Shown piece by piece: positions 47,056-59,519 of a DNA stretch of 64,000 nt; positions within the stretch are counted from its first letter, which is position 1, and each line of letters starts with the position of its first letter. The DNA is from Pseudopithomyces maydicus. Lineage: Eukaryota; Ascomycota; Dothideomycetes; Pleosporales; Didymosphaeriaceae. The DNA lies in contig JANTUC010000003.1 in NCBI GenBank assembly GCA_026873275.1, positions 124,001 to 188,000 on the forward strand, given 5' to 3'. The position numbers and the translations under genes are program-made. The notes below the pieces were generated by a model, which ran no database searches, was not told where the DNA came from, and saw only the letters and a list, made by a program, of their open reading frames with translations.

Positions 47056-50000
47056 CCTACCTGCGTCCATCCAACGCACCCAAGCCCAAGCCCAATGTAA
47101 CCCAACTCGCCACCTCCGGCACGATCTCGAAAAAAAAATTCTCACAATTTCCCTCATGTTCCAATGTTCCAAATTTCTCGCTCCGTGCATCCCGTGTGTA
47201 GTCTCGCGGCGCGTCGCGCCCGGCACCCAGGCTTCGGAGGCGGTTCCGTAGGTTCGCTCGAGTGGCTTGGGCGCCGATTGCAGTGGCTCGGGTGCGTCGG
47301 GTGCGCAGGCGCCACGGGGCGACGGGCTGGACTGGGCTGGGCTGGGCTGGGATGCGTGCGTGCGTGCGGTGTTTTATGTATGTATGTACGTAGGTACATT
47401 TATAGGTAGGTAGCTGCGGAGGTACAGAGGTACGTGCGTGGGTACATGCGTACTATATGCTGACGGGGTGGGTGTTGGTTGGGTTCGGGGGTATGTCGGT
47501 GGGTGAGGAGGGAAAAGAGGAAAGGAGGGGCGGTACATGAGACGTATGTAGGGTATATGGCGCGGGTAAGGGTTATGGGATGGGAAGGGTGAGGGTGGGT
47601 ATGGTATGGTACGTTACGAACATGTGCGCACGAAGTAGAGTAGCGAACGATGAGATAGGCGTGTCAGGCTTAGAGGGTAAGAGGTAAACCAGTAGGACGA
47701 AGACTGACATGCTTGATTCTTCGATACGAATAGGAAGTTCTCGATAGCCTGTTGCAACCGAGTGCACTGAAGGGCTGGTAGGTACACGCATTTCAGCTGC
47801 CCTACCCGTTTTGACGAAATTTGTGTTCTCTCGCTATAATCGGGTCGGACCTGGTACCTGACGTGCGTATCCATTCAATCATAATTTCCTACTTACACAC
47901 ATCTATCAACCTGCATATATCATCCCATGCAGGTCCGATTCCATCATCACTATTATCATCCGAACGGAACCATACACATAGATGTATACACGTATATATG
48001 ACCCTCCTCTCTCATTACCACTCCATCTATACATGCATCCCTTATACATGCATTTATGCAACTACATATCTGCCTACCCATCTCAAACACCTAGTCCACG
48101 TACCTGCAGCCACGCATCCGCGGTACCCTACCCCTTCACCGCGTAATGTGTGTAATGCATACAGAGCCAGCGTGAGGCGCGCACGTGCGAAAACACGCCA
48201 TGTGCGTATCTATGTAGGTACGTGTGAGGAATAGATACCTACATGCATACGCGCTCTCAACAACTTGTATGTAGGGAAACTGTTGGGATGGGGCGGACGT
48301 GGGGCGCTTAGTTTGTGTAAGGTAGCGAGCGAGGCTAGCGTGGTGGGGCGGGAAGGAGGAGTGTTGGAAAAGTTGTATCTACGATGTGGATAAGGGTTTA
48401 TTTATGAGGTGAGAGGTTTAGAGATAGGGTTTTTTGGGTTGCGGTTGTGGATTACAAGGGTGGGTACGCGTGTGATGCGGATGGAAGTTTGTGTGGTCTG
48501 GGGCGTACATGAATCATGATCTTAGAATATCAAAATAGGGAGAAATAAGGAAAGAACAGCTACTACGCGCTGATGTATCGTTCACTAATCCATTCATACA
48601 CCTGGGTATACGAGATTATGACCAGGGTGGGCATAACATAGACACCTCAATAAGGTACAAGGTACCCACTCAGAGCTGCCTAGTTAAAAACGAGTCATGC
48701 GCCAGAAGAAGCGAAGAAAGGGGAGTCAGGTGCAACATCCTAAGGCGTAAGAGGTAATTGACGAGAAAGGAAGGAAAGCGGCATAGGTTCGTGCATGTGG
48801 AGATAGGGTTACACCGGATATGTGGAGTGACGTGTGGTGTGGGGTGGGAATAAGCAGATGGGCGTAAAATTCAGCCAGGGTCTGCAAGCGCCTCTGGGGT
48901 GGAGTGGAGTTTTTTCTTTTTAGAGCGTTGTAGGGGTTCGTGTGTTGTTCGGCGTGGCGGCTGCAGGATCGTGGTGGCGGTGGCGGTGGCGGTGTGGGGC
49001 TCTGGGCTAGGTGGGAACAGGTGGTGGTTACGTTGGGAGGGTGCGGTGGAGTGATGGTGTGAGAGATGTGACGTACATGCTGATATATGTGAAATTCGAC
49101 AGAGAAATTCGGGATAGAAGACGAGTAACACGGCATTTGATTAACTTACACTCTATTTGGTCGCAGTCGCATAATAGATCTGGTAGCACGTGTCACCCAA
49201 AGAATATGATATTTGTTATGCCTCGATAGATTTTATGAGATTCAGCGCTGATATAGCACGGATTATTAGAGGATAACAACAGGCAATAATTTGGGACAAG
49301 TAAAACCGGGGGTCCGTACGTGGTTAACTTACCAATTTGAGTGTAATGGGATCATTCATATTCGGAAAGTGTCATTTTGGGGAGAATGAGAAAACATGAG
49401 TAGAGAGAGGTGAATAAATCGATATCTTTCATGTGACTATGCCTTGTTCTTTGAATGGCCCTATGAAGGGGTTGCATTGCCAAACGAGGTCTTAGGTAGA
49501 TTGCTGCTTTTGAAAGGATGCTATATTTTACTAACACTATTACCACATATCCACTCGCAATAGATGTGTACAAGAATGATTTTAAATTGCCATTTCCTCT
49601 TTTACTTGACACCAAAGTGCTGTTCTTGCCTATAAATTCTCTTTTAATGTGCTATTATTAGCATGGATGCAATAATAATTCATAGATCATTAGGATTATT
49701 GATGCTTTACCTTTAATCAACATCAATCTTAGCCTCAACAGGCTTGCCAACAATTTCGGCAAATACAGAGGCTATGTTCCCAGGCGCTGCGCCCTTATCC
49801 TGATCTGCAAGACTCTATTAGGCCTGAGCACTGTCTGGAGCAAAGCTACATGATCTAACTAGGTCCGCAAATAATATAGAATGTAGCAGTAAAGAATGAG
49901 TTGAGGGTCAAAACGGACCGCGTGGTGCGTGGGTGGATATCTTGATATAAGATAAGTGAGTTGAAGATGGAAGTTTGATTACGACTAAACATAATAATTT

Positions 50001-50058
50001 AGTAATCATCGTGGGTATGAATATAATAGTAAATTCGAGGGAAGAAACGGTGTATGTA

Positions 50059-51754
50059 TTATACTTGTATCTGTGAAGGATTAGTCCTCCATCCGATATC
50101 CCTAGCTTTCAAATCATTCATTTGCGACGATTGCCCCTGGGGCAAAGAATAAATGCCCTTGTTAACCAACAACTCTTTCCTCTTCTCAAACAAGTTCCAA
50201 ACATTCCAAACAATGACAACAAGGACGGTAAAAGGTATAGTAATAGCCCAATACACCCAAAATGTATTCCCAACTACCACCGTCTTCGAAGCTGCTTCAA
50301 ACTCGAAAAAATTCATGCCGAACATAGATGCAACGAGCGCACCCGGGAGAAAAATCAAGGTGACGTATGCAATGGTACGCATCGGTATACTATCGCTGCG
50401 CACTGCCTGGGCGATCTGAAGATTGATCTTAGCTAGCTCGCCTTGGTTCTTGCTGTTGATCTGGGAGAGAACCGTGTATAGCTGAGGTAGTTACTTAGTA
50501 CGATGTGCAGTATAATTGTTTTTAGTCCACTTACGACATTGTTGAGATTCTCGATCCGTTTTTGAACGCAATCAGTTTGATGCTCGTACGTTTGCGATTG
50601 CAAGATCCTGTCTGACAGTCTCTGTCTCCACTCGTCCTCCTTTCCAAATAACATTGCAATATTCTTGTTCTCATATTCAGAGTCTTTAAGCTCCGCCAAC
50701 ATGGCAAGAAGCTTCTCTGCGCATTGCGTAGTGTATTGAAACCGTCGCCTAAGGAAAGCCATATTGGTAAGAGATCTGTTCGCTATGGTGGTGGCGTGCT
50801 GAAAATCTTCGAGAGTCCAATTCCAGACCTCGACATGGCTGTTGAGGTTAAAATAAGGTAGATTAGAAAGACCTGTTCGTTGCTCCCATACGTAGAAAGC
50901 TTCTTCGCAAGGAATGCGAAGGTACTCATTGAGACGAACAGTTGTCACGTGTAACAAGATCTCGGGGAACATCAGAGGATGGTCGAGAAATTGTGAGCAT
51001 GCATTGATGAGAAACATGATTTCGTCCAAGTCTTCATCAAACAGACCTTCGATGATTGCGGTTGTGCGACCAGAAGATGCATCCCATCGCATAGCTGTAG
51101 ACCATACGGAGCTGGCTGCCTGGCTCGAACCGTGACCGGTGCGCATCATACAACCTAGCATAGTTGTCAATCCAGACCACATTGTTGTGTAGGGGACTCA
51201 ATAGTCATACTAGTCTTCGAAACGATCCCATCTTCGTCTCTGTAAACTCTTCGCATAAAGGAATTGCAATTAACGCTGGCCGTTGTCCGTAGGTGAAAGT
51301 ATTGCGAAGGTAAAGAGAGTGCCTTCACCATGCGTTTGAAGTGGTTCGCTTCAAATGGTATGCACAGATGCGGTCTATGCCGTACGCCATCGACTTTGTG
51401 CTGAGTGATTCTATTCAGATGGTAAGCAAATTAGTAGGACCATCCACACAGGCTGCCTTACAGAATGTCAAAGCCAGGAGATTTCATAGGTGACTGCACG
51501 TCCTTTTAGCTGTAGATCCTAGTGCACTGCAAGAGCCTACATGTACGTACCCGTCGAAAGACCCATTCGTCTACTTCTGCGAGGTCCAGCTGTTTAGCTT
51601 TGATTGCAGCGCGTTGGCCCTTGTTACATTCGATTACGTGATACGTCCATTTTTCAGGCAAGTAGGTTGTCGTACACTTATCTGACATGTAATTTATGTC
51701 ATCTTCGCCCGCCAACTGGGCTTCATACCAAGAATCGAACGGATTTTTGTCCAT
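50059..51754 (-). CDS. CorA-like divalent metal ion transporter
   Basis: Four exons: 51551-51754, 51211-51400, 50535-51154 and 50059-50481. Introns are 150, 56 and 53 bp and all phases close; 478 residues. The C-terminus has two membrane helices at about 373-392 and 411-432, with the CorA signature GMN at 393-395 (MFGMNFF) at the end of the first. A long helical cytosolic region precedes it (RILQSQTYEHQTDCVQKRIENLNNV), the CorA stalk helix. Family members form pentameric channels for Mg2+, or Zn2+ efflux in the ZntB branch. Many fungal members, like this one, have a divergent N-terminus and an unknown ion. The long first intron has a TACTAAT branch site near its 3' end. Confidence 0.85.
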
Positions 51755-52495
51755 GACTCTTCGGCGTGAAGACGGCTAATGAGAAGATTTGAGAGAATGA
51801 GCTTATGAGGAGTTTTAAGGTGTGAGTCAACGATGCAAAGCCATTAGGCGAGATTTCTGCGCACAGTACGCTGTTCGTATATGCAAGCCAAGTGGATGTT
51901 CTACATACTTCAGCTCTCCAATCTTGGATGCTGTTCAAGGTTGTGGCTGAATTGTCAGCCTCGGCTTGAAGTAGCGGGGCTGTGTACCGGCAGTAGCCTA
52001 ATGTTGCAATCCTCTTATCTGGTTATTTATTCTATTATGTCCTGGATCCTTTATTTCTTTAAGTATTTGGTTCTTTATTTGTTATATAGTCATGTTCGAT
52101 ATTTCTAGTGTATGAATTTTCCTGGTCTGTCGTAAGGTTGTGGTACTTCTTGTACTGACTACGAACTATAATTAGGGTAGAAAAACAAATAACACAACTA
52201 AAACATTAGCTATCAACTGCTTAATGAATCGCATTTTCGGTGCGATAGAAATATAAGATACTGTTCTCCATATAACAATAGTTGTAAATTTGACGTGCAT
52301 AGATGGGAAACGTTAGAGGTCAGATAGCTAGTCAGAGAAGGTGGCATCTGTCCGTTTTCTAGCATCGTTACGTTTGGAAATTTGTACCAGGAGGCTGATC
52401 ACTCATCGAGGATGCGTCTCGCTTAAGGCAGCCATATCATTCATGAAACAGCAAATGTGGCTTACAGATTCCCCACCACCTCTCAGCCCCCTTAC
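51755..52495. other. Intergenic, AT-rich
   Basis: Divergent interval between the CorA-like gene and the HET gene. No feature beyond AT-rich sequence. Confidence 0.45.
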
Positions 52496-55006
52496 ATGCA
52501 GGCAGACCCCGCAGCTACATATGTCTGCCTGCCGGCTCAATTCGCTCCATCAATCCAACCATTCGATAAATCACAGGCTATTTCTGTTATTTTGACAATC
52601 TCTACAGTGTCTCTCTCAAATAATGGCTCCACAGTACGACATAATGCCGGAGTGGAAGCGTTTACCGTGTCCCATAAAGGTCGCATAGCCATTTGTCAAG
52701 ATTGCCCTCAACGGTCATATCTCTCTTTAAAGGTCCCAAATGTGCCAGATCACCGTGCAATTGTTCGCAGAGCCGTGTTCACTACTATTTCGCACGATCA
52801 AGGGTGTGCTACTCTCTATCCTCACTTGAATGGTACCACGGAGGATACTTGGACATACTTCGAAGTACGTGTTGTCGACAGCACTGGCCGAGATCGTATG
52901 CAGCGCGAGGTTGCGACTCGTAATATTCGGGCATCCTCAGAGCTTAGGGAACAAATCGCCTGCTGGGACTTTCGTGATGACAGTTATTGATTACTGGATG
53001 GAGAGCACAAAACAGCGCCTACCTCGCACTCCGGTATCACTCCTGCAAAGTGACTGGCTGCACTTCAACCGGGTGACACTATTCAAATTGTTCCCAGAGC
53101 TGAGTTTCAAGCTTGGATTAACCATGTATTCGAAGCTCGTATTGAAATCTGGGTCGAGATCGTCCCGGAACTACCAATTACAAGAGCGCTGTATGCTGAA
53201 AAAACCTACGAGACGTACAGACCATTAAGGATTGAACAGAAAGAGATCCGGCTAGTCATCATCGAGCCATTTAACAAACAATCTGCCTCGGATAACGAGG
53301 AACTACCGCATTTGAAACTGAGACATACCAATCTCGCCGATACATATCATGATGAGTATGAGGCGCTTTCATACTGCTGGGGCGATGGTTTCAGCAACAG
53401 TCCTACCGTTCTGACGAGCCCTGGTGAATCCCCACCACAAGAAGTTCAAATCAGCACAAACTTACAAAATGCACTAAAACGCTTGAGGCAGTCAGATCGA
53501 CCTCGGACATTTTGGATAGATTTGCTGTGCATCAACCAACTCGACCAGGAAGAAAAGAGCCACCCGGTCGCGCTTATGGGCGAAATATATGCTTCTGCGA
53601 AATCAGTATCGGTCTGGTTGGGTGAATTGGAGGACGGACACATCCACACGCAGAGCGACGTATCTGTGTGGCAGTCGATTGCCACAAAATGCGAGAAGGA
53701 TCCAGCGGCCTCTCACCGTGATGAAGGTTTCTGGCACGACCGAGTCTTCATGCGACCCTGGTTTCAGCGTGTTTGGGTAGTTCAAGAAGTTTGGAATGCG
53801 TTATACTTCCACTTGGATCAAGATAAAGACAGAAAGGACCCCGTCACCGTTCTTTGCGGTCCCTTAAAGCTGCCATGGTGGTGGGTCATTCAGGCCAACA
53901 TCTGCCTATTCTATAATTTCCCAGCACGAAGAAACTGGTCCATGCCAATGTTATGGATGGAACTCATGAACGTTAAAAGAGACAGAGCTTCTCCACAGCA
54001 GGTGACAGCTGGGCCGCGCCTGGTAATACTTTCGATAGTGATAAGAGGCTTAGACATGAAGGCATCAGATCCGCGTGATCGCATATATGCATTGTTAGCT
54101 TTTGGAAAGGAGACAAACCGTATTTCTGAGTTGCCTGATATAGTAAGGCCTAACTACGCAAAATCTCCGGAGCAAGTTTACGCAGATTTCACCATATGGT
54201 GAATTGCGGAAAATAGATCCTTGAGGATTCTTTTAGCAGTTCATACATTGCGTCACCGGACCTGGGTGGACCTCTCTGACTTTTCTTCGCACGGAAAAGA
54301 ATCAAGTTGCTATTTTGATGTTGCAGACCGGCCATCATGGACTTTGTGGACTGATGGAGACAGCCGTTGGGAACGTGGAACACTTGCACTAGGTGAGGCA
54401 TCTGAATATAGGGCATGTGGCGAAAATTCGATCGACATCGATCTCTTAACAGCCAGCATTATCACTGAAAATCGACACAATATCGATTGGGTTGTTCCTG
54501 CATTTAAAGGAATTCAGATTAGTCCAATAACCTCGATTGAGCCATTCTTCACATCAGGACCGCCCTTAATCCAATCACCCGATACTCTGAAGGCCTATTT
54601 ACGTACATTCGACCCTACAGGCTGCCAGCTGACGTGGAACAATTCAACGGGCGCTCCCCGAGAAGCACTCGATGTCTCTTGGTCCGAATTATCTGCCAAA
54701 TACATACGACCACATGCAAACGCACATGAAAATGACGACTCAAACCACTCAGGTATATTACCCTGCATTCAGAGCTGTCTATTCAAGACAGCAAGCGGAG
54801 AAATAGGGCTGTGCCCCGCACCGGCACGTCTAGGCGACCACGTAGTGATATTGTACGGAGTACCGGTGCCGTACTTACTCAGACCAAAAGATTCCTCTAG
54901 TCTCTATTCTTTCGTCGGAGAATGTTACCTCAAAGGTTTCATGAAAGGAGAGGCATTTACGGTAGGGAACCGCATCTTCGAAGAGACGGTGTTTAGACTT
55001 GTCTAG
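52496..55006 (+). pseudogene. HET-domain (heterokaryon incompatibility) gene with frameshifts and in-frame stop
   Basis: An N-terminal beta-rich region (VPNVPDHRAIVRRAVFTTISHDQG, then WTYFEVRVVD) is of the kind fungal proteins carry ahead of HET. The HET domain itself begins at about 53346 with YEALSYCWGD, followed by FWIDLLCINQ and RVWVVQEVW. A long C-terminal region runs to 55006. Three lesions break the frame: a probable extra T near 52986, one G missing in the GGG at 53071-53073, and a TGA at 54200-54202 where the flanking sequence implies a second Trp. After the TGA the same frame is open for about 268 codons. HET proteins trigger cell death on non-self recognition and are often lost or polymorphic. 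The missing G matches the other homopolymer errors here, but the TGA does not, so a true pseudogene is plausible. The start is uncertain. Confidence 0.75.
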
Positions 55007-55334
55007 GAAAACCGGGTTGATTTCACATATTGGCCATCGTGGCGATTAGGTCATCAATACATAAGAATTGAAGCGTAGTGAGAAAGCTGGAAACAGTACG
55101 TCTTTTCCTTCTTCGGCGGTTTGCTGTATTTTTTTTCAAAGGCCAAGTGGGTGAATGTATTGATCTCGTAGCGAATACACCTCTAGGTCGATCGGGCATT
55201 AAGGAGTTCAAAATCGAAACAAAACTGTGGAATTTGCTACTTTCTGATTGCTCCGGCCACGTGTTGTCATAACTATCATCAAATAATGTAAACGGCCCTA
55301 TTATGGTAGCCATAGACGTAAACATGGATGTAGA

Positions 55335-55964
55335 TCAATAATCCTCTTTACATTTACCGCGTTTGCAACCTTCGCAAAAGCGTGTTTCATGTGGTGGGCC
55401 TTTCTTTCTCATGTGATCCACACGCTCCATTTCCACACCGGCCCATCTCTTGAGCCTATGTGACACTCGTTCAATGTACGACATTTCGTCGAGCATAAAG
55501 CTACCTAGACGGTCACACCGCTTACACCTCTGATTGAACACAACTGCGTTGTATCCATTGTTACCATATCCTCTTATCTCAATTGGTACCATCTTGCTAA
55601 ACCAACCCTTGTTTTTGCAACGACTGTTGTTGCATGTAAACTTGCCCATGACGCGAGTGAACCATTCTCGATGACTTTTGTCTCCGTTTTCGTCTTTGCA
55701 GAACCACGTGGAAGATATATCTGGGAATACCGCTTCTTCAATATGCTCATGGAGCTCTGGAAACATGAAGTATTCCCTCGTCTCTTGAGTAGGCTTATTA
55801 ACGTTGTCATGAGCCTCAACATCTCTTCTGTGGTTTTCCACTGCTTTATCACTGCTCGGAACGCTGATTTCATGTTTGGGGGAGTCTTTTTGATGCTGTA
55901 TGAGCGCTTTCTTCTTGCGGAAACGACGGTTGCAGAGGATACATGAGTGAACGAAGTTTTGCAT
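55335..55964 (-). CDS. 3CxxC-type zinc-finger protein
   Basis: Single exon, 209 residues from the ATG at 55964; an in-frame ATG at 56033 would add 23 hydrophobic/basic residues. The C-terminal half matches the 3CxxC zinc-finger domain: FTCNNSRCKNKGW, then FNQRCKRCDRLG, and a final CEGCKRGKC. The N-terminus has an extra C2H2-like finger (CILCNRRF...HQKDSPKH). The 3CxxC domain is found in fungal proteins and in vertebrate receptor-transporting proteins. Its fungal role is not established. It is convergent with the broken HET gene. I am confident of the domain, not of the function or the start. Confidence 0.78.
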   Translation of the reverse strand: MQNFVHSCILCNRRFRKKKALIQHQKDSPKHEISVPSSDKAVENHRRDVEAHDNVNKPTQETREYFMFPELHEHIEEAVFPDISSTWFCKDENGDKSHREWFTRVMGKFTCNNSRCKNKGWFSKMVPIEIRGYGNNGYNAVVFNQRCKRCDRLGSFMLDEMSYIERVSHRLKRWAGVEMERVDHMRKKGPPHETRFCEGCKRGKCKEDY

Positions 55965-56956
55965 GACAGAAATTTCTTTTTGTTTAAAGTTCAAGGTCAA
56001 TCTACAATTATAAAAAAAAATTGAAACTGTCATGAGCTCTCTGTTATATGTAGGACAGAGCTATATCTATTCCCCGCAGAGAAAGCGCCCAATCATACAT
56101 CAACACATGGAGGACGAACAGCTGGTCTGTTACACAGCATATTACTTTGATTTTCACATGAATTTTGGTTTTCAAATATACCTTTTTACACAACAATGAA
56201 TCTAACCGAGTATACAATAGGATGTAAGACCGGTAGTTCGAAATATCCTAATGTTCACGAGTATGTTCTCATAGGAGGTTTCTCTGCTTCGCAGCGAAAC
56301 AAGGGCCTAGTTACAGCCGAAGCATGCACCCGCAGCAACCACGCCTGTGATTCGCTAGTGATAACCCCTCAACACATTCCTTTATCTTAGTTCGCGATTC
56401 AACACCTTTCCCAGAACCTCTCCCTCTGATCAGAAAAGTTGGATGTTAGTAGATTTCACGAATCAGTACTACGTCAACTTGATAGATATAATTTGAGGAC
56501 CTAGCTTTGACACTGTGAGCTAAAATATAGACGTCGGATGAAACCGTACGGTGAAACTTCCATATCTAGATCATATTCGGTGTCAGGTTTAAAGATCAAG
56601 CGACAAGGCCATCTCTATCGCATGAGATCCATTTCTTTATCAATCAATGGCGCTTATGTTCCCAAGAAATTAATGAAAACGAATATATTCGAGTCCTGTT
56701 AGAATGCACCCAACATTCAAAGACAGAGGTCGCTTGACCTAGTCTTTCCTGTTCATTTGAACAGATGGAACGAGATTCCGACTGTCGCCCAAAGCTTTAT
56801 CATCACCCAAACCCGGATTGTTGGTGGCTTGAACTCAACAAGGACACGGGATAATCTGAACTGTGCTACTGTAGTTCAGTGTTATGGATCAATGAGGAAA
56901 CTTTTTTCATATCAGAAATCTATCGTCTGATTTGAGTACTGTCTTCAGACGCTTTC
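55965..56956. other. Intergenic, AT-rich
   Basis: No gene recognised apart from the possible 23-codon extension of the 3CxxC gene. Confidence 0.45.
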
Positions 56957-58124
56957 TCATCTTTTTACATTATCCACAGGGACACTGTCATTGGTCCACG
57001 AAGGTTCTACCAATTCCCGCTCAGATACAACATCCAAGGTCTTCATTTGGGGTTCATTAACATCGTTGATAGACCGTAGGCGAACCGCAGATTCGCAGTC
57101 AACATACTCGGAGTTGCCGACGCTACCATGGTTATATGATAGTGGTTTTCTATGCGTGCACAGTGGCCGCATCTGTGGGATACAGGCTAGGGCTATGGAT
57201 ACAGAAGGCTCAAGGCCGGATAGAATCGTGGCTAAAACACCAGTGTACGTCATGTCGTCAAACACAAGGCTGGACAACAGTGACTGACGATATATAGTGA
57301 TAGCCCAAGTTCTAAAGTAATGATCAGTTCCTTCTTCTTCCAGCGGAATTTAGGCTTACCCGATGCCGATAGTCATCATGACTGTAGCGACTATTTTCCG
57401 TTTGAGGGCCATCTGCAAGGAAAAAAGATATGGCAAGGGGAGCCCAAGTAAAGCAATATCGGTAATCATGTTGATGACCATCATGGAGGTGTATTGTTTT
57501 GTTGGCGATCCGCAGCTACCAGGGATCGTTCGGTCCCAGTTTCGGGCGATAGGCCGACATATGGCTAACGTGGCAATGATGTTGGCAACGCTCCACGTAA
57601 TGAGAAAAGCCCCAATACATCGCGCCCATCGCAGAAGCGACTCTTGGACAAATACATTGGTATACATGAACAAGACAGATAGTTTACTAAAGCATACTGT
57701 CACATTCCAAAGCATAGGGAATACCATGATGCCCTGATCCTTGTGAGCAAAGACCCGAACAATAAATTCCGCTTGATGCTCACTTTGAAAAAGAATACAG
57801 CATTTTCGTTACCGAAACGTGTATATATTTCCGAGATGTGGAATCCAAAGGCCCCATAAACGACAAGTAGAATAAGTAAAATGTGGAGCGCAGTGTTGGC
57901 CAGCTGTAATAGCTGTTAACGGATTTCTCTTTTACATTTTCTCTATACTGAGGCAAACTCACAAATGCACCAATAACACAGCAATCTCCAATATCCCAGC
58001 GATTTACTTTGTATTTTGCCAGTAACCGCAACGTAACGGTGATTAATACGAGCGCTATCGAGACGGTGGAACTGATTAAAACGCTGTTTTGTAGCCTGTT
58101 CTCTATAGGGACTGCGCGAGGCAT
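56957..58124 (-). CDS. Fungal rhodopsin-like seven-TM integral membrane protein
   Basis: Four exons: 57963-58124, 57784-57903, 57360-57739 and 56957-57311. Introns are 44-59 bp and all phases close; 338 residues. Seven hydrophobic segments follow the fungal rhodopsin-domain family (PF20684 type): NSVLISSTVSIALVLITVTL, the WDIGDCCVIGAF entry to TM2, LWNVTVCFSKLSVLFMY, CRPIARNWD in the loop, MMVINMITDIALLGLPLPYLFSLQM, and the seventh helix YTGVLATILSGLEPSVSIALACIP. This family is expanded in Pezizomycotina, and some members (PTH11 related) act in surface sensing. The helix 7 lysine of true retinal opsins is not evident, so it is not a photoreceptor. The C-terminal tail of about 75 residues is polar and cytosolic. 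Confidence 0.82.
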
Positions 58125-59519
58125 CGCGAATGACGGATATGAAGAAGGGGAAAATAGCGTTGCAGAGATCCGAACGGGTTTTTCGTATTTGCCTATGATT
58201 CAAAGCCGGGGGTCGTGATTCCAAGCTATACAAAACATTCGGCGACGCTATCCATGAATCTCCAGGGCTGGTATCAACCACATCTTTGGAAGGCTTGCGT
58301 GGCGATTTTATCGAATGACAATCTACAACAAAAGCTAATGCAGGCCCCCAAAGAGGGGCTGTGTCACCCAGCGTTTTTGTATCCTAATATATTGCGGGGC
58401 TGCTCTTCCGTCTCCTAAGCTGGTTTAGCTCGTAGAACTACAGGGGGCGGATACCAACGCTGGTAGCCTGTTAACCTCAAATTTGTAGATTACCGAGTTA
58501 TTGCGGCCCGAACGTGTATTTCCCGATAGCCGTGATTGGTAGATATGGGCTCGGGTTTCCCATTCGCTAAACCGTTGAGGATAAGCCAATACGAGATTCT
58601 GCTCGTATTAGACGGGCATTGAAAGTAGATCCAAACGCCCCACCCAAGTACGCCTACATGTTCCTACAAGATTTCGTGCCGATTGCGTTGTTTGGAAGCC
58701 ATTCCAGAATTAGTCTGTTGTTATCCTCATCTCAGAAACACCACAGCCTACCTTTACACAAAATGGCGTCCCAAAGGCTAACAGATGTAAACCTAAATTA
58801 CGTACAACAGGTTTGAAACTTCCGTTGCTGCCACAAAACTGGAGGGATTTCCGAATCATTGAAATGCGATTACTACTTATAGTCAACGGCCCTCCTCGGC
58901 GCTTCCGAAGCCCAACACCCCATTTGTGAGGCACCGGGCTGATCATTCACCAAACTTCAGTCGAGTCGCGAGTTTTTTTCCACTTCCCCGTACGATATTC
59001 CTCTCTCTTCTGGATTATTCTATACACCAGCAATGTTAGCGCTCGTGACTGCTGGGCACCCGATTAGTGTCTCTCAATTACGCCATCGGGTTTTTTGTAG
59101 CAACCAGTGAGTTCACTGCGCATCGCACTCTAGCTCTACACATTTCCACTGGCAGTGGATCTCTCCATAATAAAATTCAATGGATCAGACTTTGAGGTGA
59201 TTGCTTGTACACACTAGTTATCAGCTAGCTAGATTGACTGACAGTTCATCGCTTACATTTTGGACCTTTGCTTCTTCCACGAGACCTATGCACAGCCTTG
59301 CACAACATCTTACAGTATCGCACAACATCGCACAATATCACACAGCATCACACAGTCTGTTATGGCCTTGGTCGTGAGAGCTTCTATATTCTCCTCTCTA
59401 ACTCTTCATCTCTTCTACTCTCCAATCTTTGTGTCTTCTTCACACTAAAGCTTCATCCCTCCTGATCGCTGAGAATCGCATGAAAAACAAGAGTCGCGTT
59501 GAGCTTGTTTAAACGATTA
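58125..59519. other. Intergenic
   Basis: About 1.4 kb, divergent promoters. A short run of CACA/ATCA-type repeats (ATCGCACAACATC) lies near 59300-59355. No gene supported. Confidence 0.45.

Noticed and set aside
52830..53228. Separate gene starting in the middle of the HET gene
   Set aside because: Its translation continues the HET-protein sequence between two frameshifts and is not an independent gene.
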